From Natrinema halophilum (GTDB taxonomy: Archaea > Halobacteriota > Halobacteria > Halobacteriales > Natrialbaceae): a DNA stretch of 64,000 nucleotides. Under the pieces are notes generated by a model. The model was not told where the DNA came from. It saw nothing but the letters and a program-made list of their open reading frames with translations, and ran no database searches. Shown piece after piece: positions 24,062 through 33,531 of the stretch (its first letter is position 1; each line of letters starts with the position of its first letter). The DNA lies in the NCBI RefSeq assembly GCF_013402815.2, contig NZ_CP058601.1, positions 4,216,001 to 4,280,000 of the forward strand, written 5' to 3'. A program made the translations under genes and the position numbers.

Positions 24062-25722
24062 ACCGATACCTCCCACTCGCTCATCTTCGCTTCGCGGTCC
24101 CAGCCGTGCTCGTCTCGCTCGGCTTCCTCGTCTGCGAGCTGGACGCGTTTGATGCGTTCGCTCGGCGTTCGAGGGAAGCTATCGACGAATTCGACGTATC
24201 GCGGAACCTTGTAACTCGCCAACTGTCCGGCGACCTGCGAGACGACCGCTTCCGGTTCCAGATCGTCTGCGTTTCGTTTGACGAGCGCCTTCACTTCCTC
24301 GCCGCGAAGGTCGTCCGGAACGGGAACGATCGCCGATTCCTCGACGTCCGGGTGCTCGTCGATCACGTTCTCGATCTCCTGAGCGGAGATGTTCTCCCCG
24401 CTTCGTCGGACCATGAACTTCTTTCGGTCGACGTAGTAGTAATAGCCCTCGTCGTCGCTTCGAACGATGTCGCCCGAGTAGATGACCCCGTCGCGGAGCG
24501 TCTCTTCGGTTTTTTCGGGCATGTTCCAGTACTCGATCATGGCACCGGGGTCCGTTCGAATCAGTTCGCCTTTCTCGTTCGGACCCACCGCGTTCCCGTC
24601 GTCGTCGAGCAGCGTCACTTCGTGCCCGAGGTCGGGGAACATCGGCTTGCCGATCGCGCCCACTTCGATTTCGTCCTTGTTGGGGTGGTTGAGGATGAGC
24701 GTGGGGCTTTCGGTCTGCGAATAGAGCTGCACGACGGTGAGGTCGAACTTCTCCTCGAAGTGTTCCCATAACTCAGTCGAGATCGGCCCGATCGCTATCT
24801 GGAGGTCGTTGTCCGGGATATCATCCTCGTCGTAGGCGGAGTCGAGAATCTTGGGCGTCCCGCCGAGGACGTTTATCGACGTGACGTCGTATCTGGCGAT
24901 TTCATCCATGAACTTGCTCGCGCTGAACCGGTCGGAGAGAACGTACTCTCGCCCGGCGATCAGCGGACTGAGCATCGAGTAGTACTGGTTGTTCGCGTGA
25001 AAGAGCGGGAAGCTGTTGTAGTTGACGTCGTCTTCCGGCAGCGGTGCGCCGAGGAAACTCTTCGCGCCGAGCAAGAACGACCGGTTCGAGAGGACGGCTG
25101 GCTTGGGAAGGCCGGTGGTGCCGGAGGTCGACAGTATCGCGGTCGGATCGTCGTACCCGACCTCGACGTCCGGATTCGATTCTGACACCGTCTTCGTCAG
25201 GTCGCCAAGAAGGTACGTGTCGACTCCCTCGAGGGCTTCGATCCGGGAGTACGCCTCCTCGTCTATCGCGACGACCCGTTCCACCGAATCGTGATCGGCC
25301 GCCACCTCGGTGACGTTCTGCATGATCAGTTCGTCCGATTGGGCGACGATCGTCGATACGCCGGCGGAATCGAGCGTGTGTTCGACCTCCCGTGCGCGAT
25401 ACTCCCAGCTGATCGGGGTTTCGATCGCTCCGAGCTTCGCACACCCGAGGATGCTCGTGATGTACTCGGGTCGGTTTTTCAGATAGAGGCCGACCCGGTC
25501 GCCGAACTGCACGCCGATCTCCGCGAGGGAGTTTGCGACGAGGTTCGCTCGTCGGTTCATCTCCGCGAATGTGGCCGTCTCGCCGGTCGGCGCATAGGTG
25601 AAGTATCGCCGTTCGGGCCACAGTTCGGCGGCAGTTTCGACGACGCCTTTGATCGACTCTTGCTCCCGGATTTGGGGGTGAAGCGTTTCCTGTACGGTCT
25701 CGTAGTCGTAATCGTCCATCAT
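24058..25722 (-). CDS. acyl-CoA synthetase (AMP-forming)
   Basis: A 554-residue ANL-superfamily ligase. The P-loop STSGTTGLPKPAVLSN (about 169-184) leads the motifs; YSQTESP, YSGDIVRSDDEGYYYYVDR (hinge aspartate and arginine) and SGENISAQEIENVID follow. The C-terminal catalytic lysine is in PSERIKR. It activates a carboxylic acid with ATP and CoA; the acid is not identifiable. Directly upstream of the thiolase and downstream of the symporter, it probably traps the imported substrate. Confidence 0.9.
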   Translation of the reverse strand: MMDDYDYETVQETLHPQIREQESIKGVVETAAELWPERRYFTYAPTGETATFAEMNRRANLVANSLAEIGVQFGDRVGLYLKNRPEYITSILGCAKLGAIETPISWEYRAREVEHTLDSAGVSTIVAQSDELIMQNVTEVAADHDSVERVVAIDEEAYSRIEALEGVDTYLLGDLTKTVSESNPDVEVGYDDPTAILSTSGTTGLPKPAVLSNRSFLLGAKSFLGAPLPEDDVNYNSFPLFHANNQYYSMLSPLIAGREYVLSDRFSASKFMDEIARYDVTSINVLGGTPKILDSAYDEDDIPDNDLQIAIGPISTELWEHFEEKFDLTVVQLYSQTESPTLILNHPNKDEIEVGAIGKPMFPDLGHEVTLLDDDGNAVGPNEKGELIRTDPGAMIEYWNMPEKTEETLRDGVIYSGDIVRSDDEGYYYYVDRKKFMVRRSGENISAQEIENVIDEHPDVEESAIVPVPDDLRGEEVKALVKRNADDLEPEAVVSQVAGQLASYKVPRYVEFVDSFPRTPSERIKRVQLADEEAERDEHGWDREAKMSEWEVSV

Positions 25723-25775
25723 TCGTGTCAGTTTGATCGTACTCGGTATCGATGTGCAATCCGCTGGTGTCGCTG

Positions 25776-27332
25776 TTAGTCGTCAGATACCTCTCCCGCT
25801 TCCGGCCGGTCGGTGATCTCCCTGCTGACGGACGAGCGCTTCCTGTAGAAGATGTCGTCGAGGAAGCTTTCGTCGAGCGTCTGCGTGGTCGCGAGGCTCA
25901 GGAGCGGACACAGGACGAAGCTGACGACGATTCCCAGTGCGGAACCGCGCCACGGAACCGTCCAGAGCGTCATTCCGAGCGTCTGGCCGAGGCCGAAGTA
26001 ACCGATCGTGTGAATCGAGAACCCCACGATAGCGCTCACCTTCGCGGCGGTCGGCGTGACGCCGTCCCAGATGGATCCCCACAGGAGGATCGGGACGAAC
26101 GCAGCCGCGAACGCGCCGATGCCGATCCACATCAATCCGGTGAGGAAATTCGGCGGGTTGAACGCGATGATCAGCGCGACGATGGCCATGATGAGGATCA
26201 TCAACCGCGTTCCGATGTTGGTCTGTCGATCGAGCGTGCTGTCGTCGACGTTCCATCCGAGTAGCGGAACGAGGGTGTCCTTGTACAGGTCGTTCGAGAC
26301 GGCGATTGCACAGGTGAGGAACAACCCTGCAGTCGTCGACATGATAGCCGCGAAGATCGCCACTCCGACGAACGCGTACACGACGTCGGGCATGGCGTTA
26401 GAGACGAGTATGAGCGTCGCAACGTCCGGCGTCTCGAGGCCCGGCGCGACGGCGCGTCCGGCCAGTCCACCCACGAGCATCAGCCCGTACATCACCGTCA
26501 TGAAGATCAGCGAGACCAGAAGCGTCCACTTCACGTTTTTCTCGTCGTCGAGTGCCATCCAGAGTCGGGACAGCTGCGGGGTGAGGGCGAACAGTCCCAA
26601 CGCGAGGAAGATGGCGGGTCCGTTAAACGTACTGAAGTGGGGTGCCCCGAACATCGAGTTCGCTCCGAGACTCGGGTTTTGCGCGACGACAGCCGCGTTC
26701 ATCTCGCCGATTCCGCCGACGGACATGAATCCGGCAGCGATCACGATAACGCCCAGAATGAGCATGAACGCTCCCTGGATTGCGCTATTGAGGATCTCGG
26801 CGTGTGCGCCACCGATCATCACGTACAGGACGATGATTCCAGCACCGATCAGAATCCCGTTCGTGTACGTAAGCGGTGTCATCTCGGTGATCGCGAGACT
26901 CGCGCCTGCGAACTGACCGGCGATGTAGAACGCCAGGAAGAGCGTGACGATCGCCGAAAACGCACGGAGGAACGGACTCTGGAACCGCTTTCCGAAGAAG
27001 TCAGGCAGCGAGTTCGCGCCCAGATCCCGGCTGAACCGATTCAGTTGATACGCCGAAACGGCCCATGCGATGACCATCAGCCCGTATCCGTACCCATACC
27101 ACATCCCGGACCAGCCGTAACTGTACACCAGCCCGGGATTTCCGAGCGTCGCAGCGGCGCTACAGGCGGTTGCACCGACTGCGAGTCCGACCCAGACCGG
27201 CCCATAGCTCGTCGGAGCGACGAGGAAGTCGCGCAGGCCCTCCGTTCGCTTGGTCGCGATGTACGTCAATACGAAGAGCAGTCCCAGAAAGAAGACCCCG
27301 AAGAGGGCCGTCCAGCCGTAAAGGCTCATCAT
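25776..27332 (-). CDS. sodium/solute symporter (SSS family)
   Basis: A 518-residue membrane protein with about 13 helices. Family features include the substrate-region segment GATACSAAATLGNPGLVY in the first inverted-repeat unit, the GGAHAEILNSAIQGAFMLI helix, and an acidic soluble tail. It likely brings in a monocarboxylate or amino acid with Na+ for the enzymes coded downstream. The start at 27332 overlaps the TGA of the 42-residue gene before it (ATGATGA). Confidence 0.9.
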   Translation of the reverse strand: MMSLYGWTALFGVFFLGLLFVLTYIATKRTEGLRDFLVAPTSYGPVWVGLAVGATACSAAATLGNPGLVYSYGWSGMWYGYGYGLMVIAWAVSAYQLNRFSRDLGANSLPDFFGKRFQSPFLRAFSAIVTLFLAFYIAGQFAGASLAITEMTPLTYTNGILIGAGIIVLYVMIGGAHAEILNSAIQGAFMLILGVIVIAAGFMSVGGIGEMNAAVVAQNPSLGANSMFGAPHFSTFNGPAIFLALGLFALTPQLSRLWMALDDEKNVKWTLLVSLIFMTVMYGLMLVGGLAGRAVAPGLETPDVATLILVSNAMPDVVYAFVGVAIFAAIMSTTAGLFLTCAIAVSNDLYKDTLVPLLGWNVDDSTLDRQTNIGTRLMILIMAIVALIIAFNPPNFLTGLMWIGIGAFAAAFVPILLWGSIWDGVTPTAAKVSAIVGFSIHTIGYFGLGQTLGMTLWTVPWRGSALGIVVSFVLCPLLSLATTQTLDESFLDDIFYRKRSSVSREITDRPEAGEVSDD

Positions 27333-27457
27333 GCCGAATCACCACTGGTGAAATCCAGGGTATCCTCGTATCCGGACGTGGTCACCCACCGGATGTATAT
27401 CCCCAGTACTATCCAGGTCGCCACCATCACTCCCACGGTAAGGTATAACATCAACAT
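27329..27457 (-). CDS. small symporter accessory protein
   Basis: A 42-residue protein made of a single membrane helix (LYLTVGVMVATWIVLGIYIR, residues 4-23) and a short polar tail. Its stop overlaps the symporter start. Small single-helix partners of this size are known upstream of SSS-type symporters. A TATA-like atatatatc about 60 bases upstream fits a short leader. It is too short for routine gene calling. Confidence 0.75.
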   Translation of the reverse strand: MLMLYLTVGVMVATWIVLGIYIRWVTTSGYEDTLDFTSGDSA

Positions 27458-27948
27458 AGTGTGCGTAATCCAGTTGTATAGACCACCACAATAGGTCCTG
27501 TCACGATAAGTAATGATATATATCGGCGTTTATGTACTGAACGCGAAACGGCGAGTTTGATGCTCCTGACAGCGGGGATCCCGACGTTGCAAAATAGGGT
27601 CAAGTTGCAGACACGAGGACTATGACCTGATCGAGTGAGGGGATACGCGATTCGATTGTTCGGGTCGACGATACGGGTTCGGCTACTCGAGCGGGCCACG
27701 TTTCGGCCTCACAACGGTGACTCGTCGGAAGACCTCTGGTCCGAAGCGCTATCTCGCGCATCTCGAGAACCGGACACCCATTCGGCAGAGACCAGCGTTC
27801 GCAATCTCCGAGTTTCGTCAGACTGTTGCAGGCTCGTGGAAGCCATTTCCGTCGGTGGCCGACGACGGGTACCCGTGGTTCGGGTTGGAATTCCCCGACG
27901 TTCGATGGGAGTGCATTTCTATCGAGGATGCGAGTGTGGCCCCGCTCG
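27458..27948. other. intergenic region with symporter promoter
   Basis: Apart from the minus-strand TATA region near 27519, no gene or repeat is recognised in these 491 bases. The frames present lack halophilic character. Confidence 0.45.
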
Positions 27949-28677
27949 TTATTCGTGTTTTCGTTCTTCGGTCCGTTCGCCGAACAGGACTGCAAGCAAG
28001 TTATACTGCGCCTTTCGCAATTTCGTGCTGAGGGTCGACTGGCTGATATCGAGGCGCTTGGCCACGTCTTCGCTGGTCGCCGTCTGCGGAACCGCGTAGT
28101 ATCCCATTCGGAACGAAGTCTCCAGTGCGTTCAACTGGTCTTCCGTCAGCTTTCCGCGAACGGTGTACTTCAGTCGGTCCGAACCGAGCGGGTAGGTGAG
28201 GGTGTCGACCTGCGTCGTTCCGACGAGCTCGAAGGAACCGTACGCCGCTTCGATCTCGTCGGCAAACCCCTTGAGATGGTCCCAATCGCGGACCGAGGCG
28301 ATCGCTTTGAGCCGCCCCTGCTCGACGTATATCCGGTGTGGCACGGCGCCGTTCGTGACGATCGTCTCCAGGATGAACCGTTTCGGTTCGTCTACCAGCA
28401 AGAGCACGTACCAGACACGCGACGTTCTGGTCAATCTCGACGAATCGAGGACCTCTACCGCAGAGAGGGCGGAGAGTTCGGACCCGAGGTCGACGTCCGA
28501 CTCGGTCGTCATCGTGAGAAACTCGAGCCAGGAATCGTTACCCGCGTAAATCGCGTTATCCAATTCGATTCGAGACAGATCCGTGATTTCCGCTTCGAGT
28601 CGTTTCAATTCCCCCGACGCACGCATCTGGAATTCAATACGTAAAATCGTGATCACCCCTTTGACGCAACCGATCAC
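27949..28677 (-). CDS. Bat-type HTH (HTH_10) transcriptional regulator
   Basis: A 242-residue regulator. The C-terminal 55 residues (KLTEDQLNALETSFRMGYYAVP, then TSEDVAKRLDISQSTLSTKL) are the HTH_10 domain of the haloarchaeal bacterio-opsin-activator group. The preceding 170 residues are an uncharacterised sensor-like region as in other Bat-like proteins. The start GTG 28677 overlaps the stop of the upstream ligase as GTGA, so it is coexpressed with it and is a good candidate to control the island. Confidence 0.85.
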   Translation of the reverse strand: MIGCVKGVITILRIEFQMRASGELKRLEAEITDLSRIELDNAIYAGNDSWLEFLTMTTESDVDLGSELSALSAVEVLDSSRLTRTSRVWYVLLLVDEPKRFILETIVTNGAVPHRIYVEQGRLKAIASVRDWDHLKGFADEIEAAYGSFELVGTTQVDTLTYPLGSDRLKYTVRGKLTEDQLNALETSFRMGYYAVPQTATSEDVAKRLDISQSTLSTKLRKAQYNLLAVLFGERTEERKHE

Positions 28678-30239
28678 CAGTACGGTTTCCGAAGCGACTT
28701 TTTGTCTATCTTCCCGTACGGCGTCTCCGGCAGTTTTCCGACGGTGTCCATCGTTCGGGGAATCTGGTGGTCGTCGAGCCCCTCGTCCCGGCAGAATTCC
28801 TGGATCGACTCGAGTGGCACGTCCGTCTCTACGACAACGACCGCTTTGACGATCTGTTCGACGTTCAGCCGATCCCTAGTCACGACGTCGAGTGCATCCC
28901 TGTCGTTGGGAATCCCGATTATCGCGACCTGTTGGACGTCTGGATGGCGCTGCACGACGTTTTCCACTTCGCTCGAGAACACGAGTTGGCCGTCCGAAAT
29001 GATTACGTCCTGGATGCGATCGAGTACGTACAGCCGCCCGTCGTCTCCGATGCGACCGAGATCGCCGGTGTGAATCCGGTCCGGCTGTTCGCTGACGAGC
29101 GCGTCCCGCTTTCGGTACCCTTTCATCGCGTAAGGGGACGTGACGACGATCTCCCCGATGTCGCCGTCCCACCTGTCCTCTCGGTCGACGATCGAGACGT
29201 CCGCGAGCTGGACCGGGTAGCCGGTCGATAGCAACACGTCCTCGCGGTCCGGATCGTGATCTGACTTCGAGAGCACCGAAACGAGGTTCGGGACCTCGGT
29301 GAGCCCGTACAACTGGATGAACACCTGCCCGAGGGTCTCGATTCCCCGCTTGAGGACGGCGGATGGGATCGACGACGCGCCGTAGACGAGCGTCTGCAAC
29401 GAACTCGTGTCCGCCTCCTCGAACTCCGGTGCGTCGAGCAGTTCGGAGACCATCGTCGGCACGAGAAACGACCAGGTGATCCGTTCCGCTGCGATCGTTT
29501 GCAGGAACTGCGCGGGTTCGAACTCCCGTTCGAGGACGATCGTCCCACCCTGCGTCAGTATCGCTCGAGCGATGAACCCTGCCGAGTGACCGAGCGGCGT
29601 CGTGAGAAGCGCCCGCTCCTGTTTGCAAATCTCGAGTTCGGCGATGTGGGAGTACGTGTTCAGGATTAGCCCTCGATGAGTGTGCATCACGCCTTTCGGC
29701 TCGCCCGTCGTTCCGCCGGTATAGTAGATCGCTGCGACGTCTTCCGGGGACGGATTCATCGCCGGAACATCGGTGTCAGCTTTCGACAGGAGTTCGTCGA
29801 AACTGTGGAACCCGATCGGAAACTCCGTTTCCCCCTCGATTCCGATGACGTAGTCGATGTCGAACGAAGCGTCCCGCTGGAGATCCCGCCCGGTCGAAAA
29901 GAACGATGGACCGATAACGAGGGTGCGTGCGTCGGCGTCATCCAGAATAGACCGAATCGAGTCCTCGTCCAATTTGCTGTTCAGCGGGATTACGGTTGCG
30001 CCTGCCCGGATCGCACCGATTTCCGTGATCAGGTACTCGGGCCGATTCTCCACCATGATCGCGATGCAGTCGCCCGCTTTGATACCCATCGAGCGAAAAG
30101 CGGACGCGAGTCGTGCGGTTCGCTCCTCGATCGTCGCGTACGATAGCGTTTCATCGCGGAATGCGACTGCGATATCGTTTTCGTGACGGCGAAGTAGTGT
30201 ATCGTAAAATTCGGGAAGTGAAGGCATCCGGTTGTTCAT
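28674..30239 (-). CDS. acyl-CoA synthetase (AMP-forming), second copy
   Basis: A 521-residue ANL ligase. Motifs are YYTGGTTGEPKGVMHTHRG (about 171-189), YGASSIPSAV, LYGLTEVP, HTGDLGRIGDDGRLYVLDR and a C-terminal lysine in ETPYGKIDKKSLR. It differs clearly from the other ligase in the island (P-loop, linker and tail), so it probably activates a different acid or a later intermediate. A TATA-like tttaagta near 30293 implies a leader of about 30 bases. It leads a two-gene unit with the Bat-type regulator. Confidence 0.9.
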   Translation of the reverse strand: MNNRMPSLPEFYDTLLRRHENDIAVAFRDETLSYATIEERTARLASAFRSMGIKAGDCIAIMVENRPEYLITEIGAIRAGATVIPLNSKLDEDSIRSILDDADARTLVIGPSFFSTGRDLQRDASFDIDYVIGIEGETEFPIGFHSFDELLSKADTDVPAMNPSPEDVAAIYYTGGTTGEPKGVMHTHRGLILNTYSHIAELEICKQERALLTTPLGHSAGFIARAILTQGGTIVLEREFEPAQFLQTIAAERITWSFLVPTMVSELLDAPEFEEADTSSLQTLVYGASSIPSAVLKRGIETLGQVFIQLYGLTEVPNLVSVLSKSDHDPDREDVLLSTGYPVQLADVSIVDREDRWDGDIGEIVVTSPYAMKGYRKRDALVSEQPDRIHTGDLGRIGDDGRLYVLDRIQDVIISDGQLVFSSEVENVVQRHPDVQQVAIIGIPNDRDALDVVTRDRLNVEQIVKAVVVVETDVPLESIQEFCRDEGLDDHQIPRTMDTVGKLPETPYGKIDKKSLRKPYW

Positions 30240-30744
30240 CTATGTACACCAGAGCGGGGGTTCTTTGGCCGTACTGGGCAGACTCAATCGATTTACTTAA
30301 ACCACTCGTTCAAGCTGCCAGCCCTCGATCGAATGCGACGGCGGGACGATCAGCCGGTTGTCGTCTGTCTCCGCGCGATTCGCGACTGCCGAGGAGAATC
30401 GTCCCAGATTCGTTCTTTCCTGAGTACCGGGCGCCGTCGTCGACGTCGTGATAGCACGATCCGACCGGCCGAGCGCATCACGTAGCAGCGAGCCGTTCCG
30501 TCGGCGTAGTGTCTCCCCCGGAGCGTCCACCTGTCGCCTTCACGCACGCGAGCGACTCGCTCGAGGACTTCATGATCGTCGAGTCCTGCCAGATCCGGAT
30601 TCCGAACGGCGTCGAGAACTCACACTCTCGAGGTCGAACCGTTTGAGGGGACGTCTCGAGGTCCAACCGTTGTGAGGGGACGTTCCGATGCGGAATCTGT
30701 TGGTGGCGGTGAGCTGAAAAGCGGACGTTCGGGTCCGCTGTTAA
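30240..30744. other. 505-base region with a short direct repeat and possible gene relic
   Basis: The left end holds the ligase promoter. At about 30627-30685 a 28-base unit (tctcgaggtcgaaccgtttg and what follows) occurs twice with small changes. On the minus strand near 30500-30620 a segment (DLAGLDDHEVLERVARVREG) looks protein-like, but stops close it on both sides. No gene is called. Confidence 0.4.
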
Positions 30745-31077
30745 TCACCGGTCATCGCGATCGACTTTCTGGCCCCAGAAGCCCGCGTGTTTCCGAACGA
30801 CGAGGTCGTCTTCGATCGGCAGTTGACACGATAACCGGAGTCCCGAGTCGGGACTGTGCGGTGGCAGTTTGAGTCGACGCCGCTCTTTGTCCGACGGGTC
30901 GCTGACGTCGCCGCGCACAATTTCGACGGCACACGTGCCACAGATTCCGTTTCCGTGACAGTTCGTGTACTGCGCCGCTCCGTTGTGCGGAGTGAGCCCC
31001 GCATCGAGCAGCGTTTGCCGAAGATTGTCACCGATGTCGGCTTCGATCGTTTCACCCTCGTATTCGACGGTGGGCAT
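30745..31077 (-). CDS. 2Fe-2S plant-type ferredoxin
   Basis: A 110-residue ferredoxin. The cluster ligands are CHGNGICGTC (about 40-49; the usual four-cysteine pattern with spacing changed at the first position) and a later cysteine in LRLSCQLP. It lacks the long acidic insertion of the main haloarchaeal ferredoxin, so it is more like the redox partners of oxygenases or CoA-degrading enzymes. It stands alone upstream of the catabolic island. Confidence 0.85.
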   Translation of the reverse strand: MPTVEYEGETIEADIGDNLRQTLLDAGLTPHNGAAQYTNCHGNGICGTCAVEIVRGDVSDPSDKERRRLKLPPHSPDSGLRLSCQLPIEDDLVVRKHAGFWGQKVDRDDR

Positions 31078-31169
31078 GTGTCACGCTGCCACGTCTACGC
31101 ACAAATACGTTCGACCACCTCGTCGGTTCTCTTCGGCACGTCGTTCTCGAGCGGGGCTACTATACCGTC

Positions 31170-31481
31170 GTGATCGAGTCGTCTTTCGTCGCGATCGAGC
31201 GGACTATCCAGTTCCGACTCCTCCACGATGGAGCGATGGCACCCGAAGAAATCAGCAGCAGCCACCACCGGCTCTACCAGCGAGGAGCGGCGGCTGGATT
31301 GGACGACGATCGATTCGGCGAGGAACTCGCGGAACTGTGGAACCAGAACCGAACGAAAACGTACTATCGACTTGGGATCGCAACCGAGAAACAGGCCGAG
31401 GTGATGCACCAACTCGCGACCAGCTTCCACCACCATCTCGTTTCGACGAGCCGGGTCAAACACGAGTCCATTTGTGAGTAA
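31170..31481 (+). CDS. HEPN-like conserved protein, N-terminus uncertain
   Basis: A 103-residue helical protein with an early ERTIQFRLLHDG segment and a central RTKTYYRLGIAT segment, ending in HESICE. The helical pattern recalls haloarchaeal HEPN-type small proteins. The frame continues upstream to about 31090 with convincing sequence (NTFDHLVGSLRHVVLERGYY) but no good start codon there. The gene may therefore be truncated at its 5' end, or may start at an unusual codon. GTG 31170 is a formal start only. Confidence 0.5.
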   Translation: MIESSFVAIERTIQFRLLHDGAMAPEEISSSHHRLYQRGAAAGLDDDRFGEELAELWNQNRTKTYYRLGIATEKQAEVMHQLATSFHHHLVSTSRVKHESICE

Positions 31482-31595
31482 TGAAAGTGCACCGAACTGC
31501 CATTCCTGGGGTAGAATGCTGAAATATTTCATGTTTGACTGTAGACGCTCGTCTCGTGGGTGGATGCTACCGCGTATCCGACAAACAGCCGACCG

Positions 31596-32105
31596 TCAGT
31601 TACCCCGCCGCCGGATGTACAACAGGACGCCGAGCATCGCGACGACTACGGGTACCCCCACGAAGAGAGCACCGACGATCGCTAACTGACCGACTGTCGA
31701 TCGTTCCGCCCGTTCGCCGAGCCAGAACCAGTAGAGGCTGCCCTGATACCGGACGGTAATCCGGTCGTGGAGAATGAGTTCCGTCGTCTCGTTCAGGTGA
31801 CGGGCGCGCGTTTCGGGGATGACTGTGCTACTGTCGTCACTGCCGTCGTACAGTTCGTCGAACGCTTCCCGAGCGTCGGCAGAGAGGTTCCCGTAGTCGG
31901 TGATGGTGGTGCTGTTCGGGCCTGCGTCGTCGCCATCCTGTTCGGGAAAAAAGTCGTCGTTTTCCAGCATGTGGATGGACATCGTGTAGTCGTAACTGTT
32001 GGCCTCGACAGCGGACGCGAATGTGAGCCCACCGATGCCGGCACCACAGAGACCACCGACGACGAGGATGGCCGCAAGCACTCGCCAGGGATCGAGAGCG
32101 GACAC
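31596..32105 (-). CDS. two-helix membrane protein with external domain
   Basis: A 169-residue protein. An N-terminal helix (about 9-30) and a C-terminal helix (about 138-160, ending in RRRG) bracket an outward-facing acidic domain. That domain has NLSADAREAFDELYDGSD and VRYQGSLYWFWL. It recalls a haloarchaeal domain with the same two blocks (DUF7979-like, recalled). Function is unknown and no operon partner is present. Confidence 0.65.
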   Translation of the reverse strand: MSALDPWRVLAAILVVGGLCGAGIGGLTFASAVEANSYDYTMSIHMLENDDFFPEQDGDDAGPNSTTITDYGNLSADAREAFDELYDGSDDSSTVIPETRARHLNETTELILHDRITVRYQGSLYWFWLGERAERSTVGQLAIVGALFVGVPVVVAMLGVLLYIRRRGN

Positions 32106-32483
32106 GTCAGTTGGTTACTTTTCCTTGTCTATAATATTTTCTCTGTAAGCCATCGGAACTGTCCTCCTGGGATAGCGCCAGCGGGCCGAACAGTGTCCCT
32201 GGGTCCCGAACCCGTCGACACGCTCACGCAGGTGATCATCAGGTTTCAGCAGTCACTGACTGGAGAATCTCTGGGTCGCTTCAAGTACGTCAACCACCGC
32301 GTCAGCGCTGGAATCACCATCGAGCGAATTCCGGCAGGCCGTCACTGCCACCACCGACCCGCGTACCGTCTGAGAATTGGGGCACCATCGGACAACCGAT
32401 CGTGGAGTCGCGTTCGATACAACTCACACGGCTGTCCCGTCACCACTATGTCGTCATGCTCTCACTGTTATCCACCGATTCTA
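32106..32483. other. intergenic region
   Basis: No intact gene is seen. A minus-strand stretch (ADAVVDVLEATQRFSSQ) has some coding character but is closed by a stop and has no start. Confidence 0.4.
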
Positions 32484-32870
32484 ATGACAAAGCCGATCGA
32501 AGGCGAGACGAGAACGTTCGAGCGAACATTTACGGTCGAAGATGTACAGCGGTTTGCGGAACTCTCCGGTGACGACCAACCTCGTCATACTGAGCCGGCT
32601 GAAGACGGGCGAGTGATGGTACAGGGGTTGTTGACCGCGACTCTCCCGACGAAACTGGGGAGCGATAACGAAGTGTTGGCCAGTACGATGGAATTTGACT
32701 TCCATCAGCCGGTCTACACTGGCGAACCGATCACGTGCCGATCGACGTTCGACACAGTCGTGGAACGAGATGACCGCTACGAATTCGTGTCGGATGTCGT
32801 TTGTGAGAACGCGGACGGTGAAACTGTGTTGACCTCGGCGACTGAGGGTATTATCTGGAAAGACGAGTAA
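32484..32870 (+). CDS. MaoC/FAS1-like dehydratase-family protein
   Basis: A 128-residue hot-dog protein. FERTFTVEDVQRFAELSGDDQ is the conserved N-terminal segment; VMVQGLLTATLPTKLG and the YTGEPITCRST segment follow the family plan. The usual D-x4-H active pair is only partly recognisable: the residues after GDDQPRHTEP resemble it with small changes. Start ATG 32484; the long upstream extension of the frame is non-coding. It is a stand-alone gene. Confidence 0.75.
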   Translation: MTKPIEGETRTFERTFTVEDVQRFAELSGDDQPRHTEPAEDGRVMVQGLLTATLPTKLGSDNEVLASTMEFDFHQPVYTGEPITCRSTFDTVVERDDRYEFVSDVVCENADGETVLTSATEGIIWKDE

Positions 32871-32963
32871 CTCGATCACCGAGACGTACACTCGGTAGTG
32901 TGAGTTTTGCGAGTCCGAGAATTCTCGGACAACCACCACAGTACAGTCTTGGTATGGTACAGA

Positions 32964-33531
32964 CTAGTTGTCCGTCTCACGTTCCGTTACTACCGTCGCC
33001 GGATTACCCTGTACGACGACATCGTCGGGCACATCATTCGTTACGACAGATCCAGCTGCAACAACAGCGTTGTCACCGACCGTCACACCAGGATTGAGAA
33101 CTGCTTGGCCACCGATCCAGACGTTATCGCCGACCGTAACGGGCTTGCCGTACTCTGGCCCTTTGACTCGCTCGTTCGCGTCAAGCGGGTGGGTTGCGGT
33201 ATAGATGTGGACGCCCGGGCCGATCTGGCAGTTCTGGCCAATATCCACCCGGCACACGTCTACAATGACGCAGTCGAAATTCGCATAGAAGTCCTAACCC
33301 ACGTGGATATTGTATCCGTAGTCACAGCGAAACGGCGGCTCTCCATGACACTAATCGCCACGTGATCCGAGTAATTCTCCCAGCAGCTCTCGACGTTTCT
33401 CGTTATTGTCTGGTGCCGTCCGGTTGTAGCGTCTCGTGAGGTCACGCGCATACTCTACGGTCGGCCACGAGTTCGGGATCATCGGCGTCATACAGCTCTC
33501 CGTTCACAATCTTCTCTTTTTCACTACCCAT
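32964..33531 (-). pseudogene. maltose/galactoside O-acetyltransferase, inactivated
   Basis: Joining frames gives a nearly full hexapeptide-repeat acetyltransferase. It begins MGSEKEKIVNGELYDADDPE at 33531, then frameshifts near ADRRVCA. It continues with PPFRCDYGYNIHVG and [14 protein letters not shown] and ends with the intact repeats ([20 protein letters not shown] to GNPATVV). In-frame stops lie before CHGEPPF and after NIHVG. So one frameshift and two stops disable the gene; only the last 97 residues are still open. Confidence 0.85.

Noticed and set aside
22961-24214. 417-residue plus-strand frame
   Set aside because: Antisense to the thiolase gene; composition is typical of reversed GC-rich codons.
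31767-32483. N-terminal extension of the MaoC-like protein
   Set aside because: It overlaps the membrane protein gene on the other strand and contains no family sequence.
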